From: Thermus sp. 2.9
GTDB lineage: Bacteria; Deinococcota; Deinococci; Deinococcales; Thermaceae
Direction: 5' to 3'
Assembly: GCF_000794385.1 (NCBI RefSeq)
Contig: NZ_JTJB01000003.1
Coordinates: 124,001 to 188,000, forward strand
DNA: 64,000 bases
Part shown: positions 35,195 through 44,125 of the stretch, piece after piece
Layout of the letters: each line of letters opens with the position of its first letter
Position numbering within the stretch: position 1 is the stretch's first letter
The notes under the pieces: model-generated
What the model saw: only the letters and a program-made list of their open reading frames with translations
What the model was told of the DNA's origin: nothing
The model's database searches: none
Translations under genes and position numbers: made by a program

Positions 35195-36730
35195 CTAGTC
35201 CCCTCCCAGGTGCACCCGACGCTCAACCTCCCGGTAGCGTTCCTCCGCCTCCTTTTCTTGGGACAGAAGGGAAAAGAGGTAGCCGGCCAAGAACCCTAGC
35301 GGGATGGAAACAATGCCCGGGTTTTTGAGGGGGAAAATGGGGCTTGCATGCTTAAGGATGTCCACCTGCACCGTGGGGGAGAGGTAGATGAGGATGACCG
35401 CGGAGAGAGTGCCGACGAGGATGGCGCCTACTGCTCCGGCGGTTGTGAATTTGCGCCAAAAAACCGAGTAGACGATGGCGGGAAGGTTTCCACTGGCAGC
35501 GATGGCGAAGGCTAGCCCCACCGTGAAGGCCACGTTTTGCCCCTTGAAGGCGATGCCCAGGAGGATGGCCACGATGCCCAAGAGCAAGGTGGCGATCCGA
35601 GCGACCGCCAGCTGTTCCTTTTCGGGGGCCTTTCCTTGCCGGACCACATTCACCCAAAGGTCGTGGGAAAGGGCGGCGGCTCCAGACAGGGTAAGGCCTG
35701 CCACCACCGCTAGAATGGTGGCGAAGGCCACGGCGCTGATGAACCCTAAAAAGGCTGTCCCCCCGAGCGCCTCGGCGAGCAGGGGCGCCGCCATGTTGCC
35801 CCCCTTGTCGATGGCCCGGATGGGGTCTCGGCCCACCAGGGTCATGGCGCCGAACCCCAAGACGAAGGTGAGAAGGTAGAAGAAGCCGATGAAAAGGGTA
35901 GCCCAGCTCACGGACGTTCTGGCGGCCCTGGCGTCGGGAACCGTGTAAAACCGCATGAGGATATGGGGTAGGCCTGCGGTGCCCAGCATTAGGGCCAAGC
36001 CCAGGGAAAGGGTGTCTATGGGGTTGGCAACGAGCCCTCCAGGAGCCAAGACTTGTTCCCCGTACTTAGCGGCCGCATCTTGGAACAACGAAAGAGGGTT
36101 CAGGCCATAGCGGACCAGCACCAGGAGGGCAAGGAGGAAGGCCCCGCTTAAGAGGAGTACGGCCTTGACGATCTGAACCCAGGTGGTGGCCACCATGCCT
36201 CCGAAGAGAACATAGGCCAGCATCACCACCCCTACGAGCACCACCGCCCACTCGTAGGATAGCCCGAAGAGGAGCTTGATCAGGTTGCCGGCCCCCACCA
36301 TTTGGGCGATGAGGTAGAGGGTGACCACAACCAAGGTGCTCACCGCTGCGGCGCTGCGCACCGGAGCTTGCCGGAGGCGGTAGGCCACCACGTCGGCGAA
36401 GGTGTATTTGCCGAGGTTTCGCAGGGGCTCGGCCACGAGGAACATGACCACGGGCCAGCCCACGAGGAAGCCGATGGAGTAGAGGAGGCCGTCAAAACCG
36501 GAAAGGGCTACGAGACCGGCGATGCCGAGGAAGCTCGCCGCTGACATGTAGTCACCGGCCAGGGCGAGGCCGTTCTGAAAACCAGAGATAGACCTGCCGG
36601 CGGCATAGAACTCCTCCGTAGACCTCGTTCGCCGCGCGGCCCAGTAGGTGATGCCCAGAGTTAGTGCGATGAAGACGAAGAAGAAAAGGATTGCCGTGGG
36701 GTTGGGTTGTCCCAACGCGCTTCCGCTCAT
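35195..36730 (-). CDS. actP: Sodium/solute symporter, acetate permease ActP type
   Basis: 511 residues, about 13 membrane segments, SSSF family. The signature [24 protein letters not shown] near the N terminus is that of cation/acetate symporters. It probably imports acetate or a similar small carboxylate for the adjacent acetyl-CoA synthetases. Its ATG overlaps the DUF485 stop by 4 bases. Base composition is visibly less GC-rich, with more A/T at third positions, than neighbouring genes, suggesting a different origin. Confidence 0.9.
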   Translation of the reverse strand: MSGSALGQPNPTAILFFFVFIALTLGITYWAARRTRSTEEFYAAGRSISGFQNGLALAGDYMSAASFLGIAGLVALSGFDGLLYSIGFLVGWPVVMFLVAEPLRNLGKYTFADVVAYRLRQAPVRSAAAVSTLVVVTLYLIAQMVGAGNLIKLLFGLSYEWAVVLVGVVMLAYVLFGGMVATTWVQIVKAVLLLSGAFLLALLVLVRYGLNPLSLFQDAAAKYGEQVLAPGGLVANPIDTLSLGLALMLGTAGLPHILMRFYTVPDARAARTSVSWATLFIGFFYLLTFVLGFGAMTLVGRDPIRAIDKGGNMAAPLLAEALGGTAFLGFISAVAFATILAVVAGLTLSGAAALSHDLWVNVVRQGKAPEKEQLAVARIATLLLGIVAILLGIAFKGQNVAFTVGLAFAIAASGNLPAIVYSVFWRKFTTAGAVGAILVGTLSAVILIYLSPTVQVDILKHASPIFPLKNPGIVSIPLGFLAGYLFSLLSQEKEAEERYREVERRVHLGGD

Positions 36731-37002
36731 CCTCGCACCTCCTTCAGCTGGCGAATGGCCTCGTCGTAGTAACGGTTAGCCCACCGGACGTAGATCCCGT
36801 TGAGCACCCAGGCGGTCAGGATCACCAAGACGCCAAGGAAAATACCCCAGCTCAAGCCAGGTACGATTTGCGTGCCCATAGCCCCCTTTGCGTAAGCGAC
36901 AAGGAGGAAAAACCCCAAATAGATGGCGAGCATGGCCCCTGTGAGGGCGAGGGCGATCCGCCATCTTGCCTGAACGAGCTGCTCCAACTGGTCTTTGGAC
37001 AT
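36727..37002 (-). CDS. DUF485 membrane protein (YjcH type)
   Basis: 91 residues with two membrane segments ([21 protein letters not shown] and [20 protein letters not shown]) and the family ending [22 protein letters not shown]485 proteins are regularly encoded directly before ActP and are thought to assist it. Good AGGAGG site before the ATG. Transcribed from the TTGACA promoter at 37090-37119. Confidence 0.92.
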   Translation of the reverse strand: MSKDQLEQLVQARWRIALALTGAMLAIYLGFFLLVAYAKGAMGTQIVPGLSWGIFLGVLVILTAWVLNGIYVRWANRYYDEAIRQLKEVRG

Positions 37003-37089
37003 GGTTGACCTCCTCCCTTTCCTTCTCGGTACCCCAAGGGGAACCTGCTCCGCTGGGCAGGGCCTTTAAACTCCCTTGGGTTGGGGCCC

Positions 37090-37119
37090 AGTATGATTTC
37101 TCGGTGAGGAGCATGTCAA
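37090..37119 (-). promoter_or_regulatory. Promoter of the DUF485-actP operon
   Basis: -35 TTGACA (37114-37119), 18-base spacer, -10 CATACT (37090-37095) on the minus strand. The -35 is preceded by GTTTTC, giving the extended GGTTTTCTTGACA that resembles the CCCTTTCTTGAC shared by the two acs promoters. Confidence 0.7.
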
Positions 37120-37161
37120 GAAAACCAGCTTTTTCGGTCATGCGCAAAAGGTGGGTTTTCT
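37119..37161. promoter_or_regulatory. Dyad operator candidate at the actP promoter
   Basis: AGAAAACC (37119-37126) and its complement GGTTTTCT (37154-37161) are separated by 27 bases. The acs intergenic region has AGAAAGGG and CCCTTTCT with the same 27-base gap, so the AGAAA to TTTCT span is 43 bases in both places. The left arm touches the actP -35. Probably bound by the same regulator. Confidence 0.6.
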
Positions 37162-37248
37162 CCTTTACTTTCCGAGAAGAGGAAGGGCGTGATTTTCCAC
37201 CCGGAGACCCTTTGCTTGGACCCGGTTTCGCCCTCACGGGTGTTGGGG

Positions 37249-39132
37249 TTACTCCTCGAGGGTGGAAAGGTCCCCAGGGTCTTTCCCCAGCTCCCTCGCC
37301 TTCAGAAGCCGCCGCAGGATCTTGCCCGAGCGGGTCTTGGGAAGCTTCTCCAGGAAGACCACCTCGCTGGGCGTGGCGATGGGGCCAAGCTCCCGGCGCA
37401 CGTGCTGGATGATCCCTTCCTTGAGCGCCTCCGAGGGGCTCTGCCCCGAGCGCAGGACCACGAAGGCCTTGATGGCTTCCCCCTTCAGGGGGTCGGGCAC
37501 CCCGATCACTGCCGCCTCCGCCACCGCCGGGTGGGAGACCAAGGCGCTTTCCACGTCCGCGGTGCCGATGCGGTGGCCGGCCACGTTGAGGACGTCATCC
37601 GCCCGGCCCAGGACGCTGAAGTAGCCTTCCTCGTCCTGGCTTGCCACGTCCCCGGCGGCGTAGACCCCCCCAGGAACCTCCCGCCAGTACTGGAGGTAGC
37701 GCTCGTGGTTGCCCCAGACGGTGCGCATCATGTGGGGGAAGGGCCGCTTGAGCACCAAAAGCCCCCCCTGCCCTGGGGGCACGGGCTTCCCCTCCTCGTC
37801 CACCACGGCGGCCTCCACCCCGGGCAGGGCCACCCCGGCAAAGCCCGGCTTGGCCGGGAGGGTGAGGGGGGTGCCCAGGGTGGGCCCCCCCAGCTCCGTC
37901 TGCCACCAGTTGTCCGCCACGAAGCCCCTTTTGCCCCCGTCCACCAGGTGCGCATAGGCCCAGCGCAGGGCCTCCGGGTTTAGGGGCTCTCCCGCCACGG
38001 CCAGGAGGCGCAAGGAGGAGAGGTCGTACCGCTTGGGCCACTCGGGGCCGTACTTCATGAAAAGCCGCACCGCCGTGGGGGCGGTGAACATCACGTTCAC
38101 CCGGTACCGCTCCACCACCTGCCAGAAGGCCCCGGGGTCGGGGTAGTCGGGGGCCCCTTCCCGGAGCACGGAGGTGATGCCCTCCAAGAGAGGGGCGTAG
38201 ACGATGTAGGAGTGGCCCACGATCCAGCCGATGTCGCTGCTGGCCCAGAAGACGTCCTCGTCCTTCACGTCAAAGAAGGTGCGCAGGTGGTAGGTGGTGC
38301 CCACCATGTAGCCCCCGTGGACGTGGACCACCCCCTTGGGCTTGCCCGTGGAGCCCGAGGTGTAGAGGATGAAGAGGGGGTGTTCCGCCTCCACCATCTC
38401 CGCCCGGGCCTCCGGGGGGGTGTTCCAAAGGAGTTCCTGGAAGTCATGGTGGCCTTCGGGAAGCTCCGCCCGGTAGGCCCTCTGGAACCAGATGACCTTT
38501 AGGGGGAGGTCCCGGATGGCCTCCTCCACGATGGAGCGGAGGTCCACCCCCTTCCCCCTTCGGTGGCTCACGTCCCCGGCGATGAGGAGCTTGGCCCCTG
38601 CATCCAGGATGCGCTCCCTCAGCGCCGCCACCCCAAGCCCGGCGTAGACCACGCTGTGGATGGCCCCCAGGTAGGCGGTGGCCAGCATGGCCATCACGCC
38701 TTCCAGGGTGAGGGGCATGTAGATCACCACCCGGTCCCCCTTGCCCACCCCAAGCCGCTTAAGGGCGGTGGCCAGGCGGCGCACCCGGTCCAAAAGCTCC
38801 CCATAGGTGAGCTTTTGCTCCTGCCCGTCCTCGCTTAGGTAGAGGAGGGCCACCTTGTTCCGGAGGCCCCGCTCCACGTTGCGCTCCAGGGCGTTGTAGA
38901 CGGCGTTGGTGGTGCCTTCCAGGAACCAGCGGTGCTCGGGGAGGTCCCACTCCAGGACCTTCTGGAAGGGCGTTTCCCAGTAGAACCGCTTGGCCCACTC
39001 CCCCCAGAAGCCCTCGGGGTCCTCGAGGCTCCGCCGGTACTCCGCGGCGAAGCCCTTGAGGTTTGCCGCCCGGCGCAAGGCTTCAGGGGCCCAAAGCCGC
39101 TCTTCCGCTTTAAGAAGCTTTTCCACCGCCAT
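37249..39132 (-). CDS. Acetyl-CoA synthetase-like enzyme (second acs)
   Basis: 627 residues of the AMP-forming acyl-CoA synthetase family. Adenylation motif [43 protein letters not shown] and the C-terminal catalytic lysine region KTRSGKILRRLLKA are present, and the N-terminal ACAS domain (EDPEGFWGEWAKRFYWETPF) is complete. It lacks the canonical TETGG, having TELGG, as does the IclR-fused paralogue, so the acyl preference may differ from acetate. The start overlaps the upstream fused gene by 23 bases, so both are made together. Confidence 0.88.
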   Translation of the reverse strand: MAVEKLLKAEERLWAPEALRRAANLKGFAAEYRRSLEDPEGFWGEWAKRFYWETPFQKVLEWDLPEHRWFLEGTTNAVYNALERNVERGLRNKVALLYLSEDGQEQKLTYGELLDRVRRLATALKRLGVGKGDRVVIYMPLTLEGVMAMLATAYLGAIHSVVYAGLGVAALRERILDAGAKLLIAGDVSHRRGKGVDLRSIVEEAIRDLPLKVIWFQRAYRAELPEGHHDFQELLWNTPPEARAEMVEAEHPLFILYTSGSTGKPKGVVHVHGGYMVGTTYHLRTFFDVKDEDVFWASSDIGWIVGHSYIVYAPLLEGITSVLREGAPDYPDPGAFWQVVERYRVNVMFTAPTAVRLFMKYGPEWPKRYDLSSLRLLAVAGEPLNPEALRWAYAHLVDGGKRGFVADNWWQTELGGPTLGTPLTLPAKPGFAGVALPGVEAAVVDEEGKPVPPGQGGLLVLKRPFPHMMRTVWGNHERYLQYWREVPGGVYAAGDVASQDEEGYFSVLGRADDVLNVAGHRIGTADVESALVSHPAVAEAAVIGVPDPLKGEAIKAFVVLRSGQSPSEALKEGIIQHVRRELGPIATPSEVVFLEKLPKTRSGKILRRLLKARELGKDPGDLSTLEE

Positions 39133-41641
39133 CGCTTTCCTCCAGTCCCGAGGTGTCCCCCGGGTCTAAGCCCAAGAGTTCCGCCTTAAGAAGCCGCCGC
39201 AGGATCTTGCCGCTCCGGGTGCGGGGCAGGCTTTCCGCAAAAAGGACCCGGGGCGGGGTCACCGGGCCCAGGTGGCGCAGGAGGTGGGCCTTGAGCTTTT
39301 CCGCCAGGAGGGGCTTGAGCTCCTCGGGGACCGCCTGCTTGGGCACCACGAAGACCACGATCTCCTCCCCCTCTTCCCCCGGCACCCCCACCGCCGCCGC
39401 CTCCGCCACCTGGGGGTGGGTGAGGGCGGCGGCCTCCACCTCGGCGGTGCCGAGCCTGGCCTCCCCCACCTTGATCACCTCCTCCGAGCGGCCCAGGATG
39501 CGGAAATACCCCTCCTCGTCCATCACCGCCAGGTCCCCGGTCCAGTAGAGCCCGCCCCGCCACGGGTTTTCCCCCCCCAGGAGGTCCACCATGTGGGCGG
39601 GGCCCGCCCGGAGGAGGACCAGGTGCCCCTTGGCCCCCGGGGGGAGGACCTGGCCTCCCTCATCCACCACCCGGGCCTCCACCCCGGGGAGGGGCACCCC
39701 CACGTAGCCGGGCTTGGCGGGGAGGGCGAGGGGGGTGGCGAGGGCCGGGGCCCCGAGCTCCGTCTGCCACCAGTTGTCCAGGGGCCACGCCAGGTTTTCC
39801 CGGGTCCACCGCCACACCTCCGGGGCCAAGGCCTCCCCCACGCTCCCCACCAGCCGTAGGCCCGTGGGCCTTGCCTCCCCGTGGCGCCTGAGGGTGCGGA
39901 GGAGGGTGGGGGAGGTGAGGAGGACATCCACCTTGAGCCGGGCCAGGCGCTCGTAGAAGGCGGCGGGGCTTGGGTGGTCGGGGCGGTCCTCCACCAGCAG
40001 GCTGGTGCCCCCCAGGAAAAGGGGGGCGTAGAGGCCGAAGGAGTGGCCCACCACCCAGAAGAGGTCGGCGGTGGTGTGGAAGACCTCCCCCGGCTTTAGG
40101 TCAAAGAGGTAGCGGAGGGCCCAGGCCACCCCCACCATGTACCCCCCGTGGCCGTGGACCACGCCCTTGGGCCTCCCCGTGGACCCGGAGGTGTGGAGGA
40201 GGAACAAGGGGTGGTGGGCGGGCACGGGCACAGGGTCCACCGGTCTCCCTTCGGAGGCCCTTTCCAGGAACTCCGTGGTTCCCCGCACGTGCCAGAGCAC
40301 GGGGAGGTCCAGCCCCGCTACCGCCGCCTCCACCACGGGGCGCAAGGGGATGAGCTGGCCCCTGCGGTAGTAGCCGTCGGCGGCGAGAAGGAGCCGGGCC
40401 TGGCTTTGGAGAAGTCTGTCCCTTAGCGCTTCAGGCCCTAGGCCCACGGGCAAGGCCATGTGCACCGCGCCTATGCGGGCCAGGGCCAAGAGGGTTAGGG
40501 TGGCCTCGGCTCCCGTGGGCGTATAGAGGGCCACCCGGTCCCCAGGCCGCACGCCCAGGCCCCAAAGGAGGCCCGCCAGGCGGGCAGAAAGCTCCTGGAG
40601 CTCCCGGTAGGTCCACTTTTCCAGGCGCCCTTCCCCGTCCAGGGTGAGGAGGGCCACCTGTTGGGCCTTTTCCGGGAGGTGGCGGTCCAAGGCGTTGAGG
40701 GCGGCGTTGGTGAGCCCCCCTTGGAACCAGCGGCGGCTCTCGGGGTCGTAGGCCTTTTCCCAAGGCCTTTCCCAGAAGAACTCCCGGGCGAAGGCGCCAA
40801 AGAAGGCTTCGGGGTCCTCGAGGGCTTCTCGGTAGGCGGCGGCGAGGTCCTGTAGGTTGGCCTTCTCCTTCAACTCGTCGGGAGGCTCCATCACCTCCAC
40901 CCGGAAGCCCGCCTCCGGGGGCAGGGCCAGGCTTGGGGGCTCGGGGGGCTTGAGGTAGGGGGAGACCTGGGCCACCTCGGAAAGGGCCCGGGCCAGGCGG
41001 CTAAAGGCGAAGGGGAAACGCCGAGCCGGCACCACCACGCCCAAGGCGCCAAGAAGCTCCCCCCCCGGGCCGAAAAGGGGAGCGGCCAGGGCGGAAAGCC
41101 CCAGGGCGTACTCCTCCATCTCCGCCGCCAGGCCCGACTCCCGCACCCGCTTGAGTTCCTCCTCGAGGGCCAAGGGGTCGGTGAGGGTGTAGGGGGTGCG
41201 GGGGCGCAAGGGGGGTAAGGGCAGGGCGCCAAAGGCCAGGAGCACCTTGCCTAAGGCCAGGGCGTGAGCCTCCTCGGGAAGGGTTTCCCCCAGGGGGTGG
41301 GGCTGGCCCTGCCGCCCCCTCGTCTTCAGCCTCACCCCTTGGGGGGTGAGGAGGGCCAGGTAGCAGCGCTCCCGGGTGCGGAGGTAAAGCTCTTCCAGGG
41401 CCTCCTCCAAGGGGGTGGTCTCCAGGGGAACCGGCTTGGCGCTCCCCAGGCGGTAACCCCTTTCCCCTTTGACGGCAAAGCCTTCCTCCACCAGGCTATT
41501 CAGGAGGGCGTAGGCGGTGGAGAGGCTCTTGCCCAGGAGGCGGGCCACCTCCTTCACCTCTACCCCTTCGGGGTGCTCCGCCAGGTAGGCCAGGATGCGC
41601 AAGGCGGCCTGCACGGTGGAAAGGCTTCGCTTCTTGGCCAT
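39110..41641 (-). CDS. IclR-type regulator fused to an acetyl-CoA synthetase
   Basis: 843 residues in a single frame. Residues 1-65 are an IclR winged helix (LSTVQAALRILAYLAEHPEG, EVARLLGKSLSTAYALLNSL). Residues 75-230 resemble the IclR effector domain (AHALALGKVLLAFGAL, GLAAEMEEYALGLSALAAP). From about 252 an acetyl-CoA synthetase follows: EDPEAFFGAFAREFFWERPW, TSGSTGRPKG (484-493), DNWWQTELGAPA, YWTGDLAVMDEEGY and the catalytic Lys in SGKILRR (K812). So both a DNA-binding and an enzymatic half look intact. It is divergent from the canonical acs and may link acetate activation to transcription. The start at 41641 begins the HTH with MAKKRS. Confidence 0.88.
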   Translation of the reverse strand: MAKKRSLSTVQAALRILAYLAEHPEGVEVKEVARLLGKSLSTAYALLNSLVEEGFAVKGERGYRLGSAKPVPLETTPLEEALEELYLRTRERCYLALLTPQGVRLKTRGRQGQPHPLGETLPEEAHALALGKVLLAFGALPLPPLRPRTPYTLTDPLALEEELKRVRESGLAAEMEEYALGLSALAAPLFGPGGELLGALGVVVPARRFPFAFSRLARALSEVAQVSPYLKPPEPPSLALPPEAGFRVEVMEPPDELKEKANLQDLAAAYREALEDPEAFFGAFAREFFWERPWEKAYDPESRRWFQGGLTNAALNALDRHLPEKAQQVALLTLDGEGRLEKWTYRELQELSARLAGLLWGLGVRPGDRVALYTPTGAEATLTLLALARIGAVHMALPVGLGPEALRDRLLQSQARLLLAADGYYRRGQLIPLRPVVEAAVAGLDLPVLWHVRGTTEFLERASEGRPVDPVPVPAHHPLFLLHTSGSTGRPKGVVHGHGGYMVGVAWALRYLFDLKPGEVFHTTADLFWVVGHSFGLYAPLFLGGTSLLVEDRPDHPSPAAFYERLARLKVDVLLTSPTLLRTLRRHGEARPTGLRLVGSVGEALAPEVWRWTRENLAWPLDNWWQTELGAPALATPLALPAKPGYVGVPLPGVEARVVDEGGQVLPPGAKGHLVLLRAGPAHMVDLLGGENPWRGGLYWTGDLAVMDEEGYFRILGRSEEVIKVGEARLGTAEVEAAALTHPQVAEAAAVGVPGEEGEEIVVFVVPKQAVPEELKPLLAEKLKAHLLRHLGPVTPPRVLFAESLPRTRSGKILRRLLKAELLGLDPGDTSGLEESDGGGKAS

Positions 41642-41651
41642 CTGCTCCCAT

Positions 41652-41666
41652 CTTGCCCTTGGCAAG
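41652..41666. promoter_or_regulatory. Perfect inverted repeat in front of the IclR-acs gene
   Basis: CTTGCC-CTT-GGCAAG, 10 bases upstream of the ATG at 41641 and where the -10 of that gene should lie (17 bases from its TTGACA). Position and symmetry suit an autoregulatory operator for the IclR domain. Confidence 0.5.
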
Positions 41667-41674
41667 CCCCCTTC

Positions 41675-41750
41675 TGTCAAGAAAGGGGGGCTTTGGCAAA
41701 TGGTGAAAAACACTCCCTTTCTTGACCCTACCCTTGGTTCTCCCTATCCT
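41675..41750. promoter_or_regulatory. Divergent acs promoters with a shared 12-base dyad
   Basis: GTCAAGAAAGGG (41676-41687) and its exact complement CCCTTTCTTGAC (41715-41726) flank a 27-base centre. The left arm contains, on the minus strand, the -35 TTGACA (41675-41680) of the IclR-acs gene. The right arm contains the -35 TTGACC (41722-41727) of acs, whose -10 is TATCCT (41745-41750) after 17 bases. Two promoters are thus built on mirror images of one motif, implying joint control. Confidence 0.7.
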
Positions 41751-41769
41751 CAAGAGCAAAGGAGGAGGT

Positions 41770-43716
41770 ATGGACCGGATTGAAGGCGTCCTCAAGGAAG
41801 AGCGGGTGTTTTACCCGAGCGAGGCCTTCCGCCAGCAGGCCCACATCAAGAGCGAGGAGGAGTACGCGCGCCTCTACGAGGAAAGCCTAAGGGACCCCGA
41901 GGGCTTCTGGGGACGGGTGGCCTCGGAGCTCCACTGGTTTGAGCCTTGGCAGAAGGTCCTGGAGGGGGACCTCCCCCACCCCAAGTGGTTCGTGGGGGGC
42001 AAGACCAACCTCTCCTACAACGCCTTGGACCGCCACGTGAAGACCTGGCGCAAAAACAAGGCGGCCATCATCTGGGAAGGGGAGCCGGGGGAGGAGCGGG
42101 TCCTCACCTACCACGACCTTTGGCGGGAGGTGCAGAAGTTCGCCAACGTCCTAAAGCGGCTCGGGGTGAAGAAGGGCGATAGGGTCACCATCTACCTCCC
42201 CATGGTTCCCGAGGCGGCCATCGCCATGCTGGCCTGCACCCGCATTGGGGCGGTGCACTCCGTGGTCTTCGGGGGCTTTTCCTCAGGGGCCTTGGCCGAC
42301 CGCATCAAGGATGCCCAGGCCAAGGTCCTCATCACCGCCGACGGCGGCTACCGCCGGGGCGGCATCGTCCCCCTGAAGCAGAACGCCGACGAGGCCCTCA
42401 AGGAAACCCCCAGCGTGGAGCACGTGGTGGTGGTGCGCCGCACCGGGGAGGAGGTGCCCTGGACCCCGGGCCGGGACCACTGGTGGCACGAGCTCATGGA
42501 GGCGGCCCCCGACCGCCTGGACCCGGAACCCATGGAGGCGGAGGAGCCCCTTTTTATCCTTTACACCTCGGGCTCCACGGGTAAGCCCAAGGGGGTCCTG
42601 CACACCACGGGCGGCTACATGACCTACGTCTACTACACCACCAAGCTGGTCTTTGACCTCAAGGATGAGGACGTCTACTGGTGCACCGCCGACGTGGGCT
42701 GGATCACGGGCCACTCCTACGTGGTCTACGGGCCCCTTCTGAACGGGGCCACCACGGTGATGTACGAGGGGGCTCCCAACTGGCCGGAGCCCGACCGCTT
42801 CTGGCAGATTGTGGACAAGTACGGGGTGACCATCTTCTACACCGCCCCCACCGCCATCCGCGCCTTCATGAAGTGGGGGGAGGGGTGGCCCGCCAAGCAC
42901 CGCTTGGAAACCCTGAGGCTTCTGGGCACCGTGGGCGAGCCCATCAACCCCGAGGCGTGGCTTTGGTACTACCACGTGATCGGCAAAGGGCGCTGCCCCA
43001 TCGTGGACACCTGGTGGCAGACGGAAACGGGCGGCATCATGATCACCACCCTGCCCGGGGCCCATGCCATGAAGCCGGGGCACGCCGGCAAGCCCTTCTT
43101 CGGGGTGAAGCCGGAGATCCTGGACAGCGAGCACCGCCCCGTGGAGAACCCCGATGAGGGCGGCCACCTCTGCATCACCAGACCCTGGCCCAGCATGCTC
43201 CGCACCGTCTGGGGCGACCCGGAGCGCTTCCTGCAGCAGTACTTCAGCCAGCATCCCGGGGTCTACTTCACCGGGGATGGGGCCCGGCGGGACAGGGACG
43301 GCTACTACCTGATCCAGGGCCGGGTGGATGACGTCCTGAACGTGGCGGGCCACCGCCTGGGCACCATGGAGATTGAGTCCGCCCTGGTCTCCCACCCGGC
43401 GGTGGCGGAGGCGGCGGTGGTGGGCCGGCCCGACCCCATGAAGGGGGAGGCCATCGTGGCCTTCGTGACCCTGAAGGAGGGCTTCGCGCCTTCCGATGCC
43501 CTTAAGGAGGAGCTCAAGGCCCACGTGGCCAAGGTGATCGGCCCCATCGCCCGCCCCGACGAGGTGCGCTTCACCGACGCCTTGCCCAAGACCCGCTCCG
43601 GCAAGATCATGCGCCGCCTCCTGCGGCAGATCGCCGCCGGGGAGAAGGAGATCAAGGGGGACACCTCCACCCTCGAGGACCGCTCCGTGGTGGAGAAGCT
43701 CAAGGAAGGGGCCTAA
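41770..43716 (+). CDS. acs: Acetyl-CoA synthetase
   Basis: AMP-forming acetate activation to acetyl-CoA. 648 residues, the standard length. Motifs: [47 protein letters not shown] (Trp of the acetate pocket), [20 protein letters not shown], and the catalytic/acetylatable lysine in [17 protein letters not shown] 41770 has a GGAGGAGG site. This is the canonical copy of three; it is divergent from the IclR-fused paralogue. Confidence 0.96.
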   Translation: MDRIEGVLKEERVFYPSEAFRQQAHIKSEEEYARLYEESLRDPEGFWGRVASELHWFEPWQKVLEGDLPHPKWFVGGKTNLSYNALDRHVKTWRKNKAAIIWEGEPGEERVLTYHDLWREVQKFANVLKRLGVKKGDRVTIYLPMVPEAAIAMLACTRIGAVHSVVFGGFSSGALADRIKDAQAKVLITADGGYRRGGIVPLKQNADEALKETPSVEHVVVVRRTGEEVPWTPGRDHWWHELMEAAPDRLDPEPMEAEEPLFILYTSGSTGKPKGVLHTTGGYMTYVYYTTKLVFDLKDEDVYWCTADVGWITGHSYVVYGPLLNGATTVMYEGAPNWPEPDRFWQIVDKYGVTIFYTAPTAIRAFMKWGEGWPAKHRLETLRLLGTVGEPINPEAWLWYYHVIGKGRCPIVDTWWQTETGGIMITTLPGAHAMKPGHAGKPFFGVKPEILDSEHRPVENPDEGGHLCITRPWPSMLRTVWGDPERFLQQYFSQHPGVYFTGDGARRDRDGYYLIQGRVDDVLNVAGHRLGTMEIESALVSHPAVAEAAVVGRPDPMKGEAIVAFVTLKEGFAPSDALKEELKAHVAKVIGPIARPDEVRFTDALPKTRSGKIMRRLLRQIAAGEKEIKGDTSTLEDRSVVEKLKEGA

Positions 43717-43730
43717 GGCCCCGTCCTTTG

Positions 43731-43758
43731 GCCCGGCGGGCTAGCCCGCCGGGCTTTT
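43731..43758 (+). terminator. acs terminator
   Basis: GCCCGGCGGG-CTAG-CCCGCCGGGC (43731-43754), a perfect 10-bp stem followed by TTTT. The central CTAG holds the stop codon (43741-43743) of the convergent gene, so that gene's end is embedded in the terminator. Confidence 0.85.
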
Positions 43759-44121
43759 GTGCACGTGGACCACCTTCCACCCCTCGGGGAAGCGCACCGC
43801 CACCCGGCTTTCGTTCACCGCCCGGTGCCTCAGCCCCCCTTCCTCCTCCACGGTGAGGAGGAGGGTGTAGCTGAAGATGGCCACCTCCCCGTAGCGCTGG
43901 AGCCGGCGCTCCAAGAGGTCAATGCGGTAGGGCCTACCCCTGGTGGCCCAGTTCTTCTCCACCATGAAGCGGTGGAAGTCCAGGCCGTCCAGGCGGTGGG
44001 GGGTGACGAACCACTCATAGAGGGCAAGCTCCTCGTGGGTGGTGGCGGCGTAAGTCGTGTAGTCCCCCTCGTAGATGCTCCTCAGGTGGCGCTCCAAGAA
44101 GGCCCAAAGCTCCCCTTCCAC
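43741..44121 (-). CDS. SnoaL/DUF4440-like (NTF2 fold) protein
   Basis: 126 residues starting at GTG 44121 behind a GGAGG site, 4 bases after the mutase stop. VEGELWAFLERHLRSIYEGD, then HEELALYEWFVTPHRLDG, YGEVAIFSYTLLLTV and NESRVAVRFPEGWKVVHVHKS follow the one-helix/sheet pattern of calcium/calmodulin-kinase association and SnoaL-like domains. Function unknown. Co-transcribed with the methylmalonyl-CoA mutase gene. Confidence 0.78.
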   Translation of the reverse strand: MEGELWAFLERHLRSIYEGDYTTYAATTHEELALYEWFVTPHRLDGLDFHRFMVEKNWATRGRPYRIDLLERRLQRYGEVAIFSYTLLLTVEEEGGLRHRAVNESRVAVRFPEGWKVVHVHKSPAG

Positions 44122-44125
44122 GGCT

